From contig NZ_JBJDPS010000017.1 of NCBI RefSeq assembly GCF_044901685.1, positions 57,651 through 121,650 of the forward strand: a stretch of 64,000 nucleotides of DNA, written 5' to 3'. The notes below the pieces were generated by a model, which saw only the letters and a list, made by a program, of their open reading frames with translations, was not told where the DNA came from and searched no databases. Shown here piece after piece: positions 16,012 to 24,672 of the stretch; position 1 is the first letter of the stretch; each line of letters starts with the position of its first letter. The stretch is from Micromonospora_G sp044901685 (GTDB lineage Bacteria; Actinomycetota; Actinomycetes; Mycobacteriales; Micromonosporaceae). A program made the position numbers and the translations under genes.

Positions 16012-17012
16012 CCGGAACGGGCGCGGGTGCGGGGTCGGGCACGGGTGACGTCAGCACCTCGGAACGAGCGGCCGGCACCGGGCGGGAGCGGGTGCCGTAC
16101 CTGCGGCGGACGGTGCCGGTGGACGGTGGTGAGCTGACCGTCGGCGAGTGGGGACGCGGCGGCGACGGGCCGCTGCTGCTCGCCGTACACGGGATCACCT
16201 CCTCCCACCTGGCCTGGTCGGTGGTGGGCGAGCGGGTCGGCGACGACCACCGGCTGGTCGCGGTCGACCTGCGCGGCCGGGGTGGGAGCCGGGACCTGCC
16301 GGGTCCGTACGGTATGGCCCGGCACGCGGCCGACCTGGTCCGGGTGATCGAGGCGTACGGCGGCGGTCCGGCCGTCGTGCTCGGCCACTCGATGGGCGGA
16401 TTTGTCGCCGTCGAGCTGGCCCGCGGTCACCCGGAACTCGTCCGGCGACTGGTGCTGGTTGACGGCGGCGCCCCGCTGCCGGCCCCACCCGGCCTGGACC
16501 CGACGGCCGACGAGCAGGCCGTGTCGGCCGCCATCTCGGCCACCGTCGGCCCCGCCTTCACCCGCCTGAGCAGGACCTTTCCCGACCCGGAGTCCTACCG
16601 ACAGACGTGGCGCACGCACCCGGCCTTCGTCGACTGGACCCCCGCGATGGTCCGGTACGTCGACTACGACCTGGTCGGCACGGCACCCGAACTGCGTCCG
16701 TCCTGCAAGTTGGAGGCGGCCGTCCGGGACGCCCGCGACCAGTACGCCTATCCCGGCGTGCGGCCGGCGGCGCTGCCCGTGCCGGCGGTCTTCCTGCGGT
16801 CGCCCCGGGGTCTGCTGGACGAGCCGGACAAGCCGCTCTATCCCGCCGGTTACGCCACCGCCTGGCTGCCGGGTGTGGTCGAGCGGACGGTCTCCGGGGT
16901 GAACCACTACACCATCGCCCTTGGTGAGAGCGGCGCCGCCGCGATCGAGGCGGCGGTCCGGGAGGGTGGCGGGACCGCCGGGCGGGACGGGGCCGGCGCC
17001 GCCGAACGCTGA
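16008..17012 (+). CDS. Alpha/beta hydrolase (second of an overlapping pair)
   Basis: Alpha/beta-hydrolase of 334 aa. LLAVHGITSSHLAW is the oxyanion strand, VVLGHSMGGFVAVELA the nucleophile elbow, and SGVNHYTIAL carries the probable catalytic His. The first 28 residues are Gly/Ala/Thr-rich. GTG 16008 overlaps the stop of the preceding hydrolase (GTGA). The two paralogues are not close copies. A fatty-acid-type dehydrogenase gene follows after about 100 nt, so a role in acyl or ester catabolism is possible. Confidence 0.87.
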   Translation: MTGTGAGAGSGTGDVSTSERAAGTGRERVPYLRRTVPVDGGELTVGEWGRGGDGPLLLAVHGITSSHLAWSVVGERVGDDHRLVAVDLRGRGGSRDLPGPYGMARHAADLVRVIEAYGGGPAVVLGHSMGGFVAVELARGHPELVRRLVLVDGGAPLPAPPGLDPTADEQAVSAAISATVGPAFTRLSRTFPDPESYRQTWRTHPAFVDWTPAMVRYVDYDLVGTAPELRPSCKLEAAVRDARDQYAYPGVRPAALPVPAVFLRSPRGLLDEPDKPLYPAGYATAWLPGVVERTVSGVNHYTIALGESGAAAIEAAVREGGGTAGRDGAGAAER

Positions 17013-17110
17013 CCCGTACCGGCCGGTCGGGTTGGAGCATGGTTAACTGCGCCGGCAGGGACTTAGCGGCCGTTCAACTCACGGGCGGCCCGGGAACGGT
17101 GGAGGCGGCT

Positions 17111-18820
17111 GTGGCGGGCGAGATCACCAGCGTGGGCGTCATCGGACTGGGCACGATGGGCGCCGGCATCGTCGAGGTGTTCGCTCGCAACGGTGTCGAG
17201 GTGCTGGCGGTGGAGATCTCCGAGGAGGCGCTGGAGCGGGGCCGGGCCACCCTGGCCGGCTCCACCGACCGCGCGGTCGCCCGGGGGAGGCTCACCGCCG
17301 AGCAGCGGGACGCGCTGCTCGGTCGGGTTCGTTTTGTCGTTGGTCTGGCCGCACTCTCCGATGTCGACCTGGTGGTCGAGGCGGTGCCCGAGCGCCTCGA
17401 CCTGAAGCGGCGGGTCTTCGGCGAACTCGACCGGATCTGCCGCCCGGACACGATCCTCGCCACCAACACCTCCTCGTTGAGCGTCACCGAGATCTCGGTC
17501 GCCACCAGCCGGCCGCGGCAGGTCGTCGGGCTGCACTTCTTCAACCCGGCGCCGGTGATGAAACTGGTCGAGGTGGTCCGTACGGTGGTCACCGCCGCCG
17601 AGGTGGTCGACGCCGTCGAGGCGCTCTGCGCCCGGCTCGGCAAGGTCGCCGTGACCATCGCCGACCGGGCCGGCTTCATCGCGAACGCCCTGCTCTTCGG
17701 CTATCTCAACCAGGCGGTCGAGCTGTTCGAGAGCCGGTACGCGACCCGGGAGGACCTGGACGCGGCGATGCGGCTCGGTGCCGGGCTGCCGATGGGTCCG
17801 CTCGCCCTGCTGGACCTGATCGGCCTCGACACCGCGTACGAGATCCTGGACACGATGTACCGGCGCGGTGGCCGCAACCGGCGGCACGCTCCCGTGCCGC
17901 TGATCCGGCAGATGGTCACCGCCGGGCTGCTCGGGCGGAAGTCCGGTCGGGGTTTCTACACCTACCAGCGCCCGGGTTCGGGGGTGGTGGTGCCGGACGA
18001 GACGACCCCGCCCGTGGTCGAGCCCGCCGTTCCGGTGCCGGTCGGCGAGACCCCGACCGCCTCCGGCGGCGGTGCCGCGCGGGGTCCGGTCGGGCTGGTC
18101 GGGGCGGGGCCGCTCGCCGACGCGCTGGCCGAGATCTTCGCCGCCGCCGGGCACCGGGTGGTCACGCTGACCGGGGAGGAGTCGGAGCTGACCCCGCTGG
18201 CCGAGGTCGACCTCGTGGTCGAGGCGGTCGCCGACGACCCGCAGGTCAAACGGGCGCTCTTCGCTCGGCTCGACCAGGTTTGCCGGCCCGGCACCGTGTT
18301 CGCCACCACGACCTCGGTGTTGCCGGTGATCGACCTGGCGATGGCGAGTGGTCGCCCGGCGGACGTGGTCGGGCTGCACTTTCCCCGCCCGGTCGGCGAG
18401 CGGCAACTGGTCGAGGTGGCGCGGACCGTCCGCAGTTCGGTGGAGGCGGTGGCGGCCGCGCGTACGTTCGGGGTGGGTCTCGGTCGGACCGTGGTGGTCT
18501 GCGCCGACCGGCCCGGGTACGTGGTCGACGCGCTGCTCTTCCCGTACCTGAACGACGCGATCCGGATGCTGGAGGCGTCGTACGCGACCGTCGAGGACAT
18601 CGACCACGCGATGCGGCTCGGCTGTGCCTACCCGGTCGGCCCGTTCGAACTGCTCGACGAGGTGGGGCTGGACGTGGCCCTGGAGGTCCAGCGGAGCGTC
18701 TACCGGGCGACGCGGGAGCCGGGGCTGGCTCCCGCGCCGCTGCTGGAACAACTGGTCACCGTCGGTCACCTCGGTCGCGGAACCGGCCGGGGCTTCCGGG
18801 AGTGGACCGTCAGCTCTTGA
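17111..18820 (+). CDS. Double-headed 3-hydroxyacyl-CoA dehydrogenase
   Basis: Tandem fusion of two 3-hydroxyacyl-CoA dehydrogenase units, about 569 aa. Unit 1 has VGVIGLGTMGAGIVEVFA, NTSSLSVTEI, LHFFNPAPVMKLVEVV and GFIANALL. Unit 2 repeats the order (VGLVGAGPLADALAEIFA, TTTSVLPVI, LHFPRPVGERQLVEVA, GYVVDALL) but has lost the FNP triad and has Asp where unit 1 has the conserved Asn, so it may be catalytically impaired. GTG 17111 has GGAGG six nt upstream; ATG 17039 is an alternative. The 3' end overlaps the convergent FG-GAP gene by 11 bp. Beta-oxidation or PHB-type metabolism is inferred. Confidence 0.88.
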   Translation: MAGEITSVGVIGLGTMGAGIVEVFARNGVEVLAVEISEEALERGRATLAGSTDRAVARGRLTAEQRDALLGRVRFVVGLAALSDVDLVVEAVPERLDLKRRVFGELDRICRPDTILATNTSSLSVTEISVATSRPRQVVGLHFFNPAPVMKLVEVVRTVVTAAEVVDAVEALCARLGKVAVTIADRAGFIANALLFGYLNQAVELFESRYATREDLDAAMRLGAGLPMGPLALLDLIGLDTAYEILDTMYRRGGRNRRHAPVPLIRQMVTAGLLGRKSGRGFYTYQRPGSGVVVPDETTPPVVEPAVPVPVGETPTASGGGAARGPVGLVGAGPLADALAEIFAAAGHRVVTLTGEESELTPLAEVDLVVEAVADDPQVKRALFARLDQVCRPGTVFATTTSVLPVIDLAMASGRPADVVGLHFPRPVGERQLVEVARTVRSSVEAVAAARTFGVGLGRTVVVCADRPGYVVDALLFPYLNDAIRMLEASYATVEDIDHAMRLGCAYPVGPFELLDEVGLDVALEVQRSVYRATREPGLAPAPLLEQLVTVGHLGRGTGRGFREWTVSS

Positions 18821-19901
18821 CCCGTACGGTCACCCCGGCGATGTCGTCCTTGCCGTCGGTGAGGAGCCGGTAGACGAACTTGTCGCTCTGGGTGTGCAGT
18901 CCGTTCGGGGTGTAGAGGATCGTACGGCGGCTGGTGATCTGGAGCTTGCCGTACTTCGGCGGGGTCACGATGACGATTTTCGAGGCGCTGGTGTAGAGGT
19001 CGTTCGCCAGCACCGGGATGTCCACCTTCTTGTTGCCCTTGGTCGAGGCGGTGTCGTCGTCGGCCAGCGGTGCCGCGCCGAAGCCGCCCCGCCCGTTGCC
19101 GATGAAGTGGGTGACCTCGCCGGTGTCGTAGTTGGTGGTACGCACGTCCGGCCTACCGTCGCCGTTCGCGTCGAGCACCGCCACGGCCCAGAAGTAGTCG
19201 GGGGTGCCGTGCAACTGGATCTCGGTGCCGTCGTCGAGCACCACCACCACGCCGTTCTCGTACTGGCTCGGGCAGAGGTGGTAGGCGAGCACGAGATCGG
19301 TGGCTCCGTTGCCGTTGAGGTCGGCCAGCACGAAGTCCGGGTAACCACCGCACGTGAACTCGACCGGGCCGCGTACCAGCCGGCCGGAGGCGGTGTTCAG
19401 GAAGGTCATGAAGCCGTCGCCCTGGTCGGTCCAGACGTAGACGTCCTGCCGGCCGTCGCCGTTGAAGTCGTCCAACCCGATGAAGCTGGCGTCGGCGATC
19501 GCCTCGAAGCCGTCCACGGTGGAGTAGTCGCGCAGGACCAACAGGTCGGGGCTGGGCCCGACCGGGTGGGTGAACCAGGTCACCACCAGTTCGACCGTAC
19601 CGTTGCCACCCAGGTCGACGACGACGCCCATGTCCGGGCAGTTGCCGTCCGGGACGCCGGGCACCGCGTAGGCGTACGCCGTGGCGGGACCGTAGCCGCC
19701 GGTTCCGTTGCCGAGGGACACCTCGACGCCGCACGTGTTGACCAGGTCGTGGGAGGTCAGGACCGCGCGGTCGCCGACCCCGTCGCCGTTCAGGTCGCCG
19801 TAGAGTGGATCGCCCTGTCCGCCCGCCCAGGCCGACGGTGCCGCGCCGACCACGGCCATCGCCGCGATCACCGCCAGTACGCTGATGCGCTTTCGCCACA
19901 T
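18810..19901 (-). CDS. Secreted FG-GAP/VCBS-repeat protein (paralogue 1)
   Basis: Secreted protein of 363 aa with a signal peptide (about 1-26, ending APSAWAGG). The main part is a probable beta-propeller of FG-GAP repeats with Ca-binding DxNGDG-type loops (GDLNGDGVGD, DDFNGDGRQD, ADLNGNGATD, LDANGDGRPD). The last 80 residues form a cadherin-like/VCBS-type domain (IPVLANDL, then SDKFVYRLLTDG). It closely resembles the gene at 20261 in architecture, so they are tandem duplicates. An adhesive or glycan-binding role is guessed from the fold. Ribosome site GGGAGGG is upstream of 19901. Confidence 0.85.
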   Translation of the reverse strand: MWRKRISVLAVIAAMAVVGAAPSAWAGGQGDPLYGDLNGDGVGDRAVLTSHDLVNTCGVEVSLGNGTGGYGPATAYAYAVPGVPDGNCPDMGVVVDLGGNGTVELVVTWFTHPVGPSPDLLVLRDYSTVDGFEAIADASFIGLDDFNGDGRQDVYVWTDQGDGFMTFLNTASGRLVRGPVEFTCGGYPDFVLADLNGNGATDLVLAYHLCPSQYENGVVVVLDDGTEIQLHGTPDYFWAVAVLDANGDGRPDVRTTNYDTGEVTHFIGNGRGGFGAAPLADDDTASTKGNKKVDIPVLANDLYTSASKIVIVTPPKYGKLQITSRRTILYTPNGLHTQSDKFVYRLLTDGKDDIAGVTVRVKS

Positions 19902-20260
19902 GATGTAACCCTCCCCGCCTTCGGACCGCTCTCCCAGCCGCCCGTTACCCGACGATGCCGGTCCGCCGAACTGGTCCTGCCACCCGTCGACCGCGCTGGT
20001 TCGGGCCGTTGCCTGGGTGCCCGCCGACTCGGCGGCCGGCTGCTAACAGACGATGCCGGTTCAGCGGCCGTTCCGGAACGCGGTGACGGTGATCTGTCTT
20101 TCGACCTGACCGCGCGGCCAACCGGGTATCGGCCGGTGCGGCGACCCTGACCGGCGGATCAGGGCCGAATCCGCCAACGGGTACGCCGCCGGCGCGACCC
20201 ACGCCGGCCAGGGGGTACGGGGCCAGGCACCCCGTACCCCCCCCCGGAACCGGGGCCGGG
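19902..20260. other. Spacer between tandem FG-GAP genes
   Basis: No credible gene. It contains the ribosome site for the 18810-19901 gene, a run of nine C residues near 20238-20246, and repeated GATGCCGGT words, but no clear terminator or promoter. Confidence 0.5.
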
Positions 20261-21373
20261 TCAGCCGATCCGCAGCGACACCCCGGCCTCGGAACTGCGG
20301 CCGTGGTCGGTCAGCCGGTAGACAAAGCGGTCGGTCTTGCCGGGCTTGCCGCTCGGCGTGAAGACCACACTGCGGTCACTGGTGACCCGTACGGTGCCGT
20401 ACCTCGGCGGGGTGATGATGGTGATCTTCGCCTGCTTGCTGGCGGCGTCGTTCGTGATCACCGGGATGCTCGTCTTCTTGGTCCGGCTCACGGTGACCCG
20501 GTCCGCCACCGCCTTCGGCGTCTTGACGAAGCTGCCGTCGCCGTTGCCGACGAAGTAGGTGAGTTCACCGGTGGCGGTGTCCTTGGTGACCACGTCCGGG
20601 ACGCGGTCGGAGTTGACGTGCTGCACCCTGACCGTCCAGAGATGGTCGCCGTACGGGTCGCCCTGGAGGTGCCAGGCCATCCCGTCGTCGCGGATCGCCA
20701 CCACGCCGGAGAAGTATTCGGCGCAACCCTCGACGTACGCGATGACCACGTCCGTCGCCCCGTTGCCGTTGAAGTCGGCGAGTTGGTACTGCGGCCGTCC
20801 GGAGCACCAGGCGATCGGCCCCGGGGTCAGCCCGCCGACCGTGGTGTTCAGGTAGGTGGCGAAGCCGTTGCCCTGGTCAGTCCACTGGTAGACGTCCTGC
20901 CGGCCGTCGCCGTTGAAGTCGGCCAGCCCCATGAAGCTGGGCTGGAAGATCGCGTCGAAGCCGGCGGACGGTTTGAAGTTCTCCAGCACCAGCAGGTCGT
21001 GTTCGACCGGGTGCGGGCGTCCGGCGAACCAGGCCAGGACGAGTTCGAGGTCGTTGTCCCCACCCAGGTCGACCGCCACCCCCAGGTCGGGGCAGTTGGC
21101 CTCCGCCCCGTCGAGGGTGAGGTACGGGTACTCCGTCGGCGGCAGGTAACCGCCCCCGGACTTGCCCAGACGTACGGCGACCGTGCAGTCGAGCACCGGG
21201 GCGCGGGTGGCCGACGGGGCGCTGTCGAGGATGGCCTGGTCGACCAACCCGTCGCGGTTCAGGTCGCCGAACATCGGCTCACCTGGCCCCCCGGCCCAGG
21301 CAACGGGTGCCACCGCACCCAGAGCGGCCACGGTCGCCGCGACGGCAACCACGGCCACGCGCTTTCCCCACAT
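20261..21373 (-). CDS. Secreted FG-GAP/VCBS-repeat protein (paralogue 2)
   Basis: Secreted protein of 370 aa with a signal peptide (about 1-27, ending APVAWAGG). FG-GAP loops include GDLNRDGLVD, ADFNGDGRQD and ADFNGNGATD; a cadherin-like C-terminal domain carries IPVITNDA and TDRFVYRLTDHG. It matches paralogue 1 domain by domain. The open frame reaches 21538, but ATG 21373 has a GAGGAG ribosome site and starts directly with the signal peptide, so I use it. The loops predict Ca binding; function unknown. Confidence 0.86.
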   Translation of the reverse strand: MWGKRVAVVAVAATVAALGAVAPVAWAGGPGEPMFGDLNRDGLVDQAILDSAPSATRAPVLDCTVAVRLGKSGGGYLPPTEYPYLTLDGAEANCPDLGVAVDLGGDNDLELVLAWFAGRPHPVEHDLLVLENFKPSAGFDAIFQPSFMGLADFNGDGRQDVYQWTDQGNGFATYLNTTVGGLTPGPIAWCSGRPQYQLADFNGNGATDVVIAYVEGCAEYFSGVVAIRDDGMAWHLQGDPYGDHLWTVRVQHVNSDRVPDVVTKDTATGELTYFVGNGDGSFVKTPKAVADRVTVSRTKKTSIPVITNDAASKQAKITIITPPRYGTVRVTSDRSVVFTPSGKPGKTDRFVYRLTDHGRSSEAGVSLRIG

Positions 21374-21542
21374 GAAGATCTCCTCGCCGCACGGGTCGGC
21401 CCCCGCAGAGCCGAACCTCTGTTCACGGACGTTAGAGCGTTTATGCGGACAACCGGAACTTACTGACCGTGATCTGACATTCGTACCGTGTGACGGATTC
21501 GGGGCGCAGGGGTACATACTGCCGCTCCTCCGGGTCACGCCG

Positions 21543-21548
21543 TATTCT
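21543..21548 (+). promoter_or_regulatory. -10 element of a leaderless promoter for the zinc-ribbon gene
   Basis: TATTCT followed by 7 nt and the GTG at 21556. Confidence 0.55.
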
Positions 21549-21555
21549 TCTGAAC

Positions 21556-21882
21556 GTGAGTCCCCGTCGTAATCGCCCCCGCTCGACCGACGCCGCCCCA
21601 GTGGACGGCGAGCGGGCGCGACGCGGCGTGGAGGCAGTGCAGAGCTGGCAGGACGGGGACTGGCAGGTGCGGGCCATCACCGCCGGCTCGGCGGTCAAAA
21701 CGTACCGCTGCCCCGGCTGTGAGCAGGAGATCCGGCCCGGCATGGCGCACCTGGTGGCGTGGCCGGCCGACGGACGCGGGGACCTGACCGACCGGCGGCA
21801 CTGGCACAGCGGCTGCTGGAAGGCACGCGACCGGCGTACGCCCAACATCCAGCGCTCGCGTAGCGCCCCCCGGTACGGCTGA
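21556..21882 (+). CDS. Small conserved zinc-ribbon-like protein
   Basis: Protein of 108 aa. A basic N-terminus (SPRRNRPRS) is followed by a compact domain with CPGCEQEI, a His in GMAHLVAW, and HWHSGCW, which together could bind one zinc ion. I recall similar short proteins in many actinobacteria under the uninformative label ATP/GTP-binding protein; I see no nucleotide-binding motif. The Arg-rich tail suggests nucleic-acid contact. GTG 21556 is preferred over the upstream start at 21490 because of the leaderless -10 and loss of plausible sequence upstream. Confidence 0.75.
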   Translation: MSPRRNRPRSTDAAPVDGERARRGVEAVQSWQDGDWQVRAITAGSAVKTYRCPGCEQEIRPGMAHLVAWPADGRGDLTDRRHWHSGCWKARDRRTPNIQRSRSAPRYG

Positions 21883-21978
21883 CCGGGCAAACCACCCAAC
21901 AGATCGATCCGGGGGATCTTTGTCACGCCTTACCGGTCCCGGCCGGCGCCACGGACCGGTACGAGCGAGACTTGTCCG

Positions 21979-22797
21979 GTGAGCACAGCGATTCGCGCGT
22001 CGTCCATCCTGCCCGCGCGGCGGGAGGAGATCGAACTGCACACCGCCGACGGCCTGCGTCTGGTCGGCGAGCTGGCCCTGCCGGCCGACCGGCCCCCGGT
22101 CGCCACCCTGGTCTGCCTGCACCCGCTGCCCACCCACGGCGGGATGATGGACAGCCACGTGCTGCGCAAGGCGGCCTGGCGGTTGCCCGCCCTGGCCGAC
22201 CTGGCCGTGCTCCGGTTCAACACCCGGGGCACCAGCAGCGTGCGGGGCACCAGCGAGGGCGAGTTCGGCAACGGCGTCGCCGAACGGTTCGACGTGGCCG
22301 CCGCGATCGAGTACGCCGAGTTCGCCGAACTGCCGGACATCTGGCTGCTCGGCTGGTCCTTCGGCACCGACCTGATCCTCAAGTACGGCTGCGACCCGGG
22401 CGTGACCGGCGCGATCCTGCTCTCCCCGCCGCTGCGCTTCTCGACGCCGGAGGACCTGACCGTCTGGGCCGGCTCGGGCAAGCCGGTGACCGCGCTGGTG
22501 CCGGAGTTCGACGACTACCTCCGGCCGGACGAGGCCGGTCAGCGGTTCGCCGCCATCGGCCAGGCCGAGGTGGTCGGTGTGCCCGGCGCCAAGCACCTCT
22601 GGGTCGGCGACGCCGAGACCGTGCTCGACGAGGTGGTCCGTCGGGTCAACCCGGCCGTGCCGGTGCCGCTACCGTCCACCTGGGACGGTCCGATGACGAC
22701 CGGTGACGCCAGCGCGTACGCCGACCGTACGGTCGCCGCCTTCGGCGAGCCGCCGGCCGGGCTGCGCCGGGTCGACCAGGACCCCGCCGCCGGCTGA
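21979..22797 (+). CDS. Alpha/beta hydrolase (dienelactone-hydrolase-like)
   Basis: Alpha/beta-hydrolase fold protein of 272 aa. LVCLHPLPTHGGMMDS forms the oxyanion region, RFNTRGTSSVRGTSEGEF follows, and the elbow is WLLGWSFGTDLILKYG (Ser). The catalytic acid and His probably are E504-type and KHLWVGD positions near residue 210. It resembles the YprA/KANL3-like short hydrolases. The GTG start at 21979 has GAGACT six nt upstream, a weak leaderless signal. It converges on the glycosyltransferase operon with a 13-nt gap. Confidence 0.83.
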   Translation: MSTAIRASSILPARREEIELHTADGLRLVGELALPADRPPVATLVCLHPLPTHGGMMDSHVLRKAAWRLPALADLAVLRFNTRGTSSVRGTSEGEFGNGVAERFDVAAAIEYAEFAELPDIWLLGWSFGTDLILKYGCDPGVTGAILLSPPLRFSTPEDLTVWAGSGKPVTALVPEFDDYLRPDEAGQRFAAIGQAEVVGVPGAKHLWVGDAETVLDEVVRRVNPAVPVPLPSTWDGPMTTGDASAYADRTVAAFGEPPAGLRRVDQDPAAG

Positions 22798-22810
22798 GGC
22801 CGATCCGTCC

Positions 22811-23818
22811 TCAGGCCGGGCTCTGCGCCGGCCGGGTGGCGCCCGCCGGCCGGGGTGCGGCCTCGGGGCGGGGCGACTCGACCACCTCCACCGTCGGCAG
22901 CTCCGCCGCCGGCGGCCAACCGGCCAGCCAGGTCCGGCGCTCGGCCCAGACCTCACGCCAGTAACCGGCCCGGCCGGTCAGCCGGGCGCCGGCCGCGCGG
23001 GCCGCCACCCCGGCGGCGAGCAGGGCCCGACCGGCCGCCGCTCGCCGCCGGGGCCAACGCAGCCGCAGGTACGTCGTCTTGCCCCGGAGCAGCATCACCC
23101 GCTTGCCCACCCCGGTCGACGACGCGCCGCCGACGTGCACCACCCGGGCCCCGGGCACCAGCACCGGCGACGCCCCGAGTCCGGCGGCCCGGTGGCACAG
23201 GTCGATGTCCTCGCTGTACATGAAGTAGTCGGGCAGGAAGCCGCCCAACTCCGCGAAGAGCGACCGCTGCAACAGCAGCAGGCACCCCGACGCCGCCGGC
23301 ACCGAAGCCGGCACCGACCGGTCCAGGCCGGGCAGTTCCTCCGGGTTGAACAGCCGGGAGCGGCGGAACACGGTGGAGAGCCCGGTGGCGAAACAGACGT
23401 AGCCCCAGAGCGAGGGGAGTGCGAACGCCGACCGCCCGTCGTCGGTGTGGTCGGCGCGCAGGGTCCGCCCGGTGTAGACCCGGTGCTCCGGGTTCGCCCG
23501 CGCGTATTCGACGAACTCGCCGACCACGTCGCCGACCGGTTCGGTGTCCGGATTGAGGAGCATGATCCAGGTGCCCCGGGCCCGGGCCGCGCCGACGTTC
23601 ACCGCCCGGCCGAACCCGACGTTGCGGGCCAGCCGTACCACCCGCGCCTCGGGGAACTCCGTCTCGACCGCGTCGGCCGAGCCGTCAGTGGAGGCGTTGT
23701 CGACCACGATCACCTCGTACGACCCGCTCGGGCTCGCCGTACGCAGGGCGGAGAGGGCGCGCTGGATCAGGTCCCGGGTCTGGTACGAGACGATCACGAC
23801 GCTGACCGACGGGGTCAT
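22811..23818 (-). CDS. Family 2 glycosyltransferase (rhamnosyltransferase-like)
   Basis: GT-A fold glycosyltransferase of 335 aa, last gene of the minus-strand exopolysaccharide block. SVVIVSYQTRDLIQRAL and VIVVDNASTDGSAD bind the nucleotide sugar, IMLLNPDTEP holds the metal-binding motif, and YSEDIDLCHRA is the ED motif typical of WbbL-type rhamnosyltransferases. The C-terminal 70 residues are variable. ATG 23818 overlaps the preceding gene by 4 nt; the longer frame to 23947 runs through that gene. Donor and acceptor are unknown. Confidence 0.88.
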   Translation of the reverse strand: MTPSVSVVIVSYQTRDLIQRALSALRTASPSGSYEVIVVDNASTDGSADAVETEFPEARVVRLARNVGFGRAVNVGAARARGTWIMLLNPDTEPVGDVVGEFVEYARANPEHRVYTGRTLRADHTDDGRSAFALPSLWGYVCFATGLSTVFRRSRLFNPEELPGLDRSVPASVPAASGCLLLLQRSLFAELGGFLPDYFMYSEDIDLCHRAAGLGASPVLVPGARVVHVGGASSTGVGKRVMLLRGKTTYLRLRWPRRRAAAGRALLAAGVAARAAGARLTGRAGYWREVWAERRTWLAGWPPAAELPTVEVVESPRPEAAPRPAGATRPAQSPA

Positions 23819-24672
23819 CGGGACGCTCCTTCCGCCGGGGTACGGCTCGACTCGTCCCGGCCCCAGGTCTGCTGCCTGTTTCGGCGGGCCGAGATGCCGG
23901 CCGCGATGGTGAGCACCGCGTAGCAGATCCCGGCCGGCAGCAGCCACGGCCGGGGCAGCACGACGTCGACCAGCCAGGACGCCCGGCGGGCCCGGCGTAC
24001 CCGGGTGTCGGTGGCGCGCATCGCGGTGTTGCCGGTGCGCACCCGGCCGAGCCGGCGGAGCAGGTCCCGGGTCAGCCGGGGCGTGGCGATCACGGTGGTG
24101 ACCTGGCCGACCTCCCGCTTCTCGCCGATCTCGAAGAGCGAGTCGAGGAAGAGATCATCCGCGATCTGGTCGGGGAACCGGTCGAACCGGGCCCGGCCGG
24201 CGGCCGAGAGCACGATCGCGCCCCGGCCGAAGAGCGCGTCCCGGAAGGCCGGCAGGCGCGAGTTGATCGCGTAGTAGGCGCGTACCGGAAGGGGACGGCC
24301 GGTGGTGTCCAGCCGGCGGCCCGGCGCGGCGGCGAGCAGCCCGCCAGCCGGGCCGGGCGGGGAACCGACCACCGCCGCGGCGAGCGTCCGGGCGCCGGTC
24401 GCGGAGAGGTTGATGTCCGCGTCGAGGTAGATCCGGGGGAACCGGGTGGCCGCGTCGTCACCCGCGTTCAACGCCGCCGACTTGGACGCCTCGGCGAGTT
24501 CGAGCACGCGTACGCCGGGGACCGACCGGGCCACCTCGGCGGTGTCGTCGGTGCAGCCGTTGGCGACGACGAGCACCTCGAACTCGTCCGGCCCGGCGCC
24601 GTCGAGCAGCCGGTGCAGGCACCCGGGAAGCACCGCCGCCTCGTTGTGCGCGGCGATCACCACGCTGGTCAC
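23815..24672 (-). CDS. Family 2 glycosyltransferase with C-terminal membrane segment
   Basis: GT2 enzyme of 285 aa. TSVVIAAHNEAAVLPGCL starts the domain, VLVVANGCTDDT and IYLDADINLS give the nucleotide and metal sites, and QIADDLFLDSLF supplies the catalytic acidic pair. Near residue 255 a hydrophobic stretch (WLLPAGICYAVLTIAAGI) could anchor it. GTG 24672 overlaps the upstream stop (GTGA) and its own stop overlaps the next start, so three GT2 genes are coupled. The sugar is unknown. Confidence 0.87.
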   Translation of the reverse strand: MTSVVIAAHNEAAVLPGCLHRLLDGAGPDEFEVLVVANGCTDDTAEVARSVPGVRVLELAEASKSAALNAGDDAATRFPRIYLDADINLSATGARTLAAAVVGSPPGPAGGLLAAAPGRRLDTTGRPLPVRAYYAINSRLPAFRDALFGRGAIVLSAAGRARFDRFPDQIADDLFLDSLFEIGEKREVGQVTTVIATPRLTRDLLRRLGRVRTGNTAMRATDTRVRRARRASWLVDVVLPRPWLLPAGICYAVLTIAAGISARRNRQQTWGRDESSRTPAEGASR

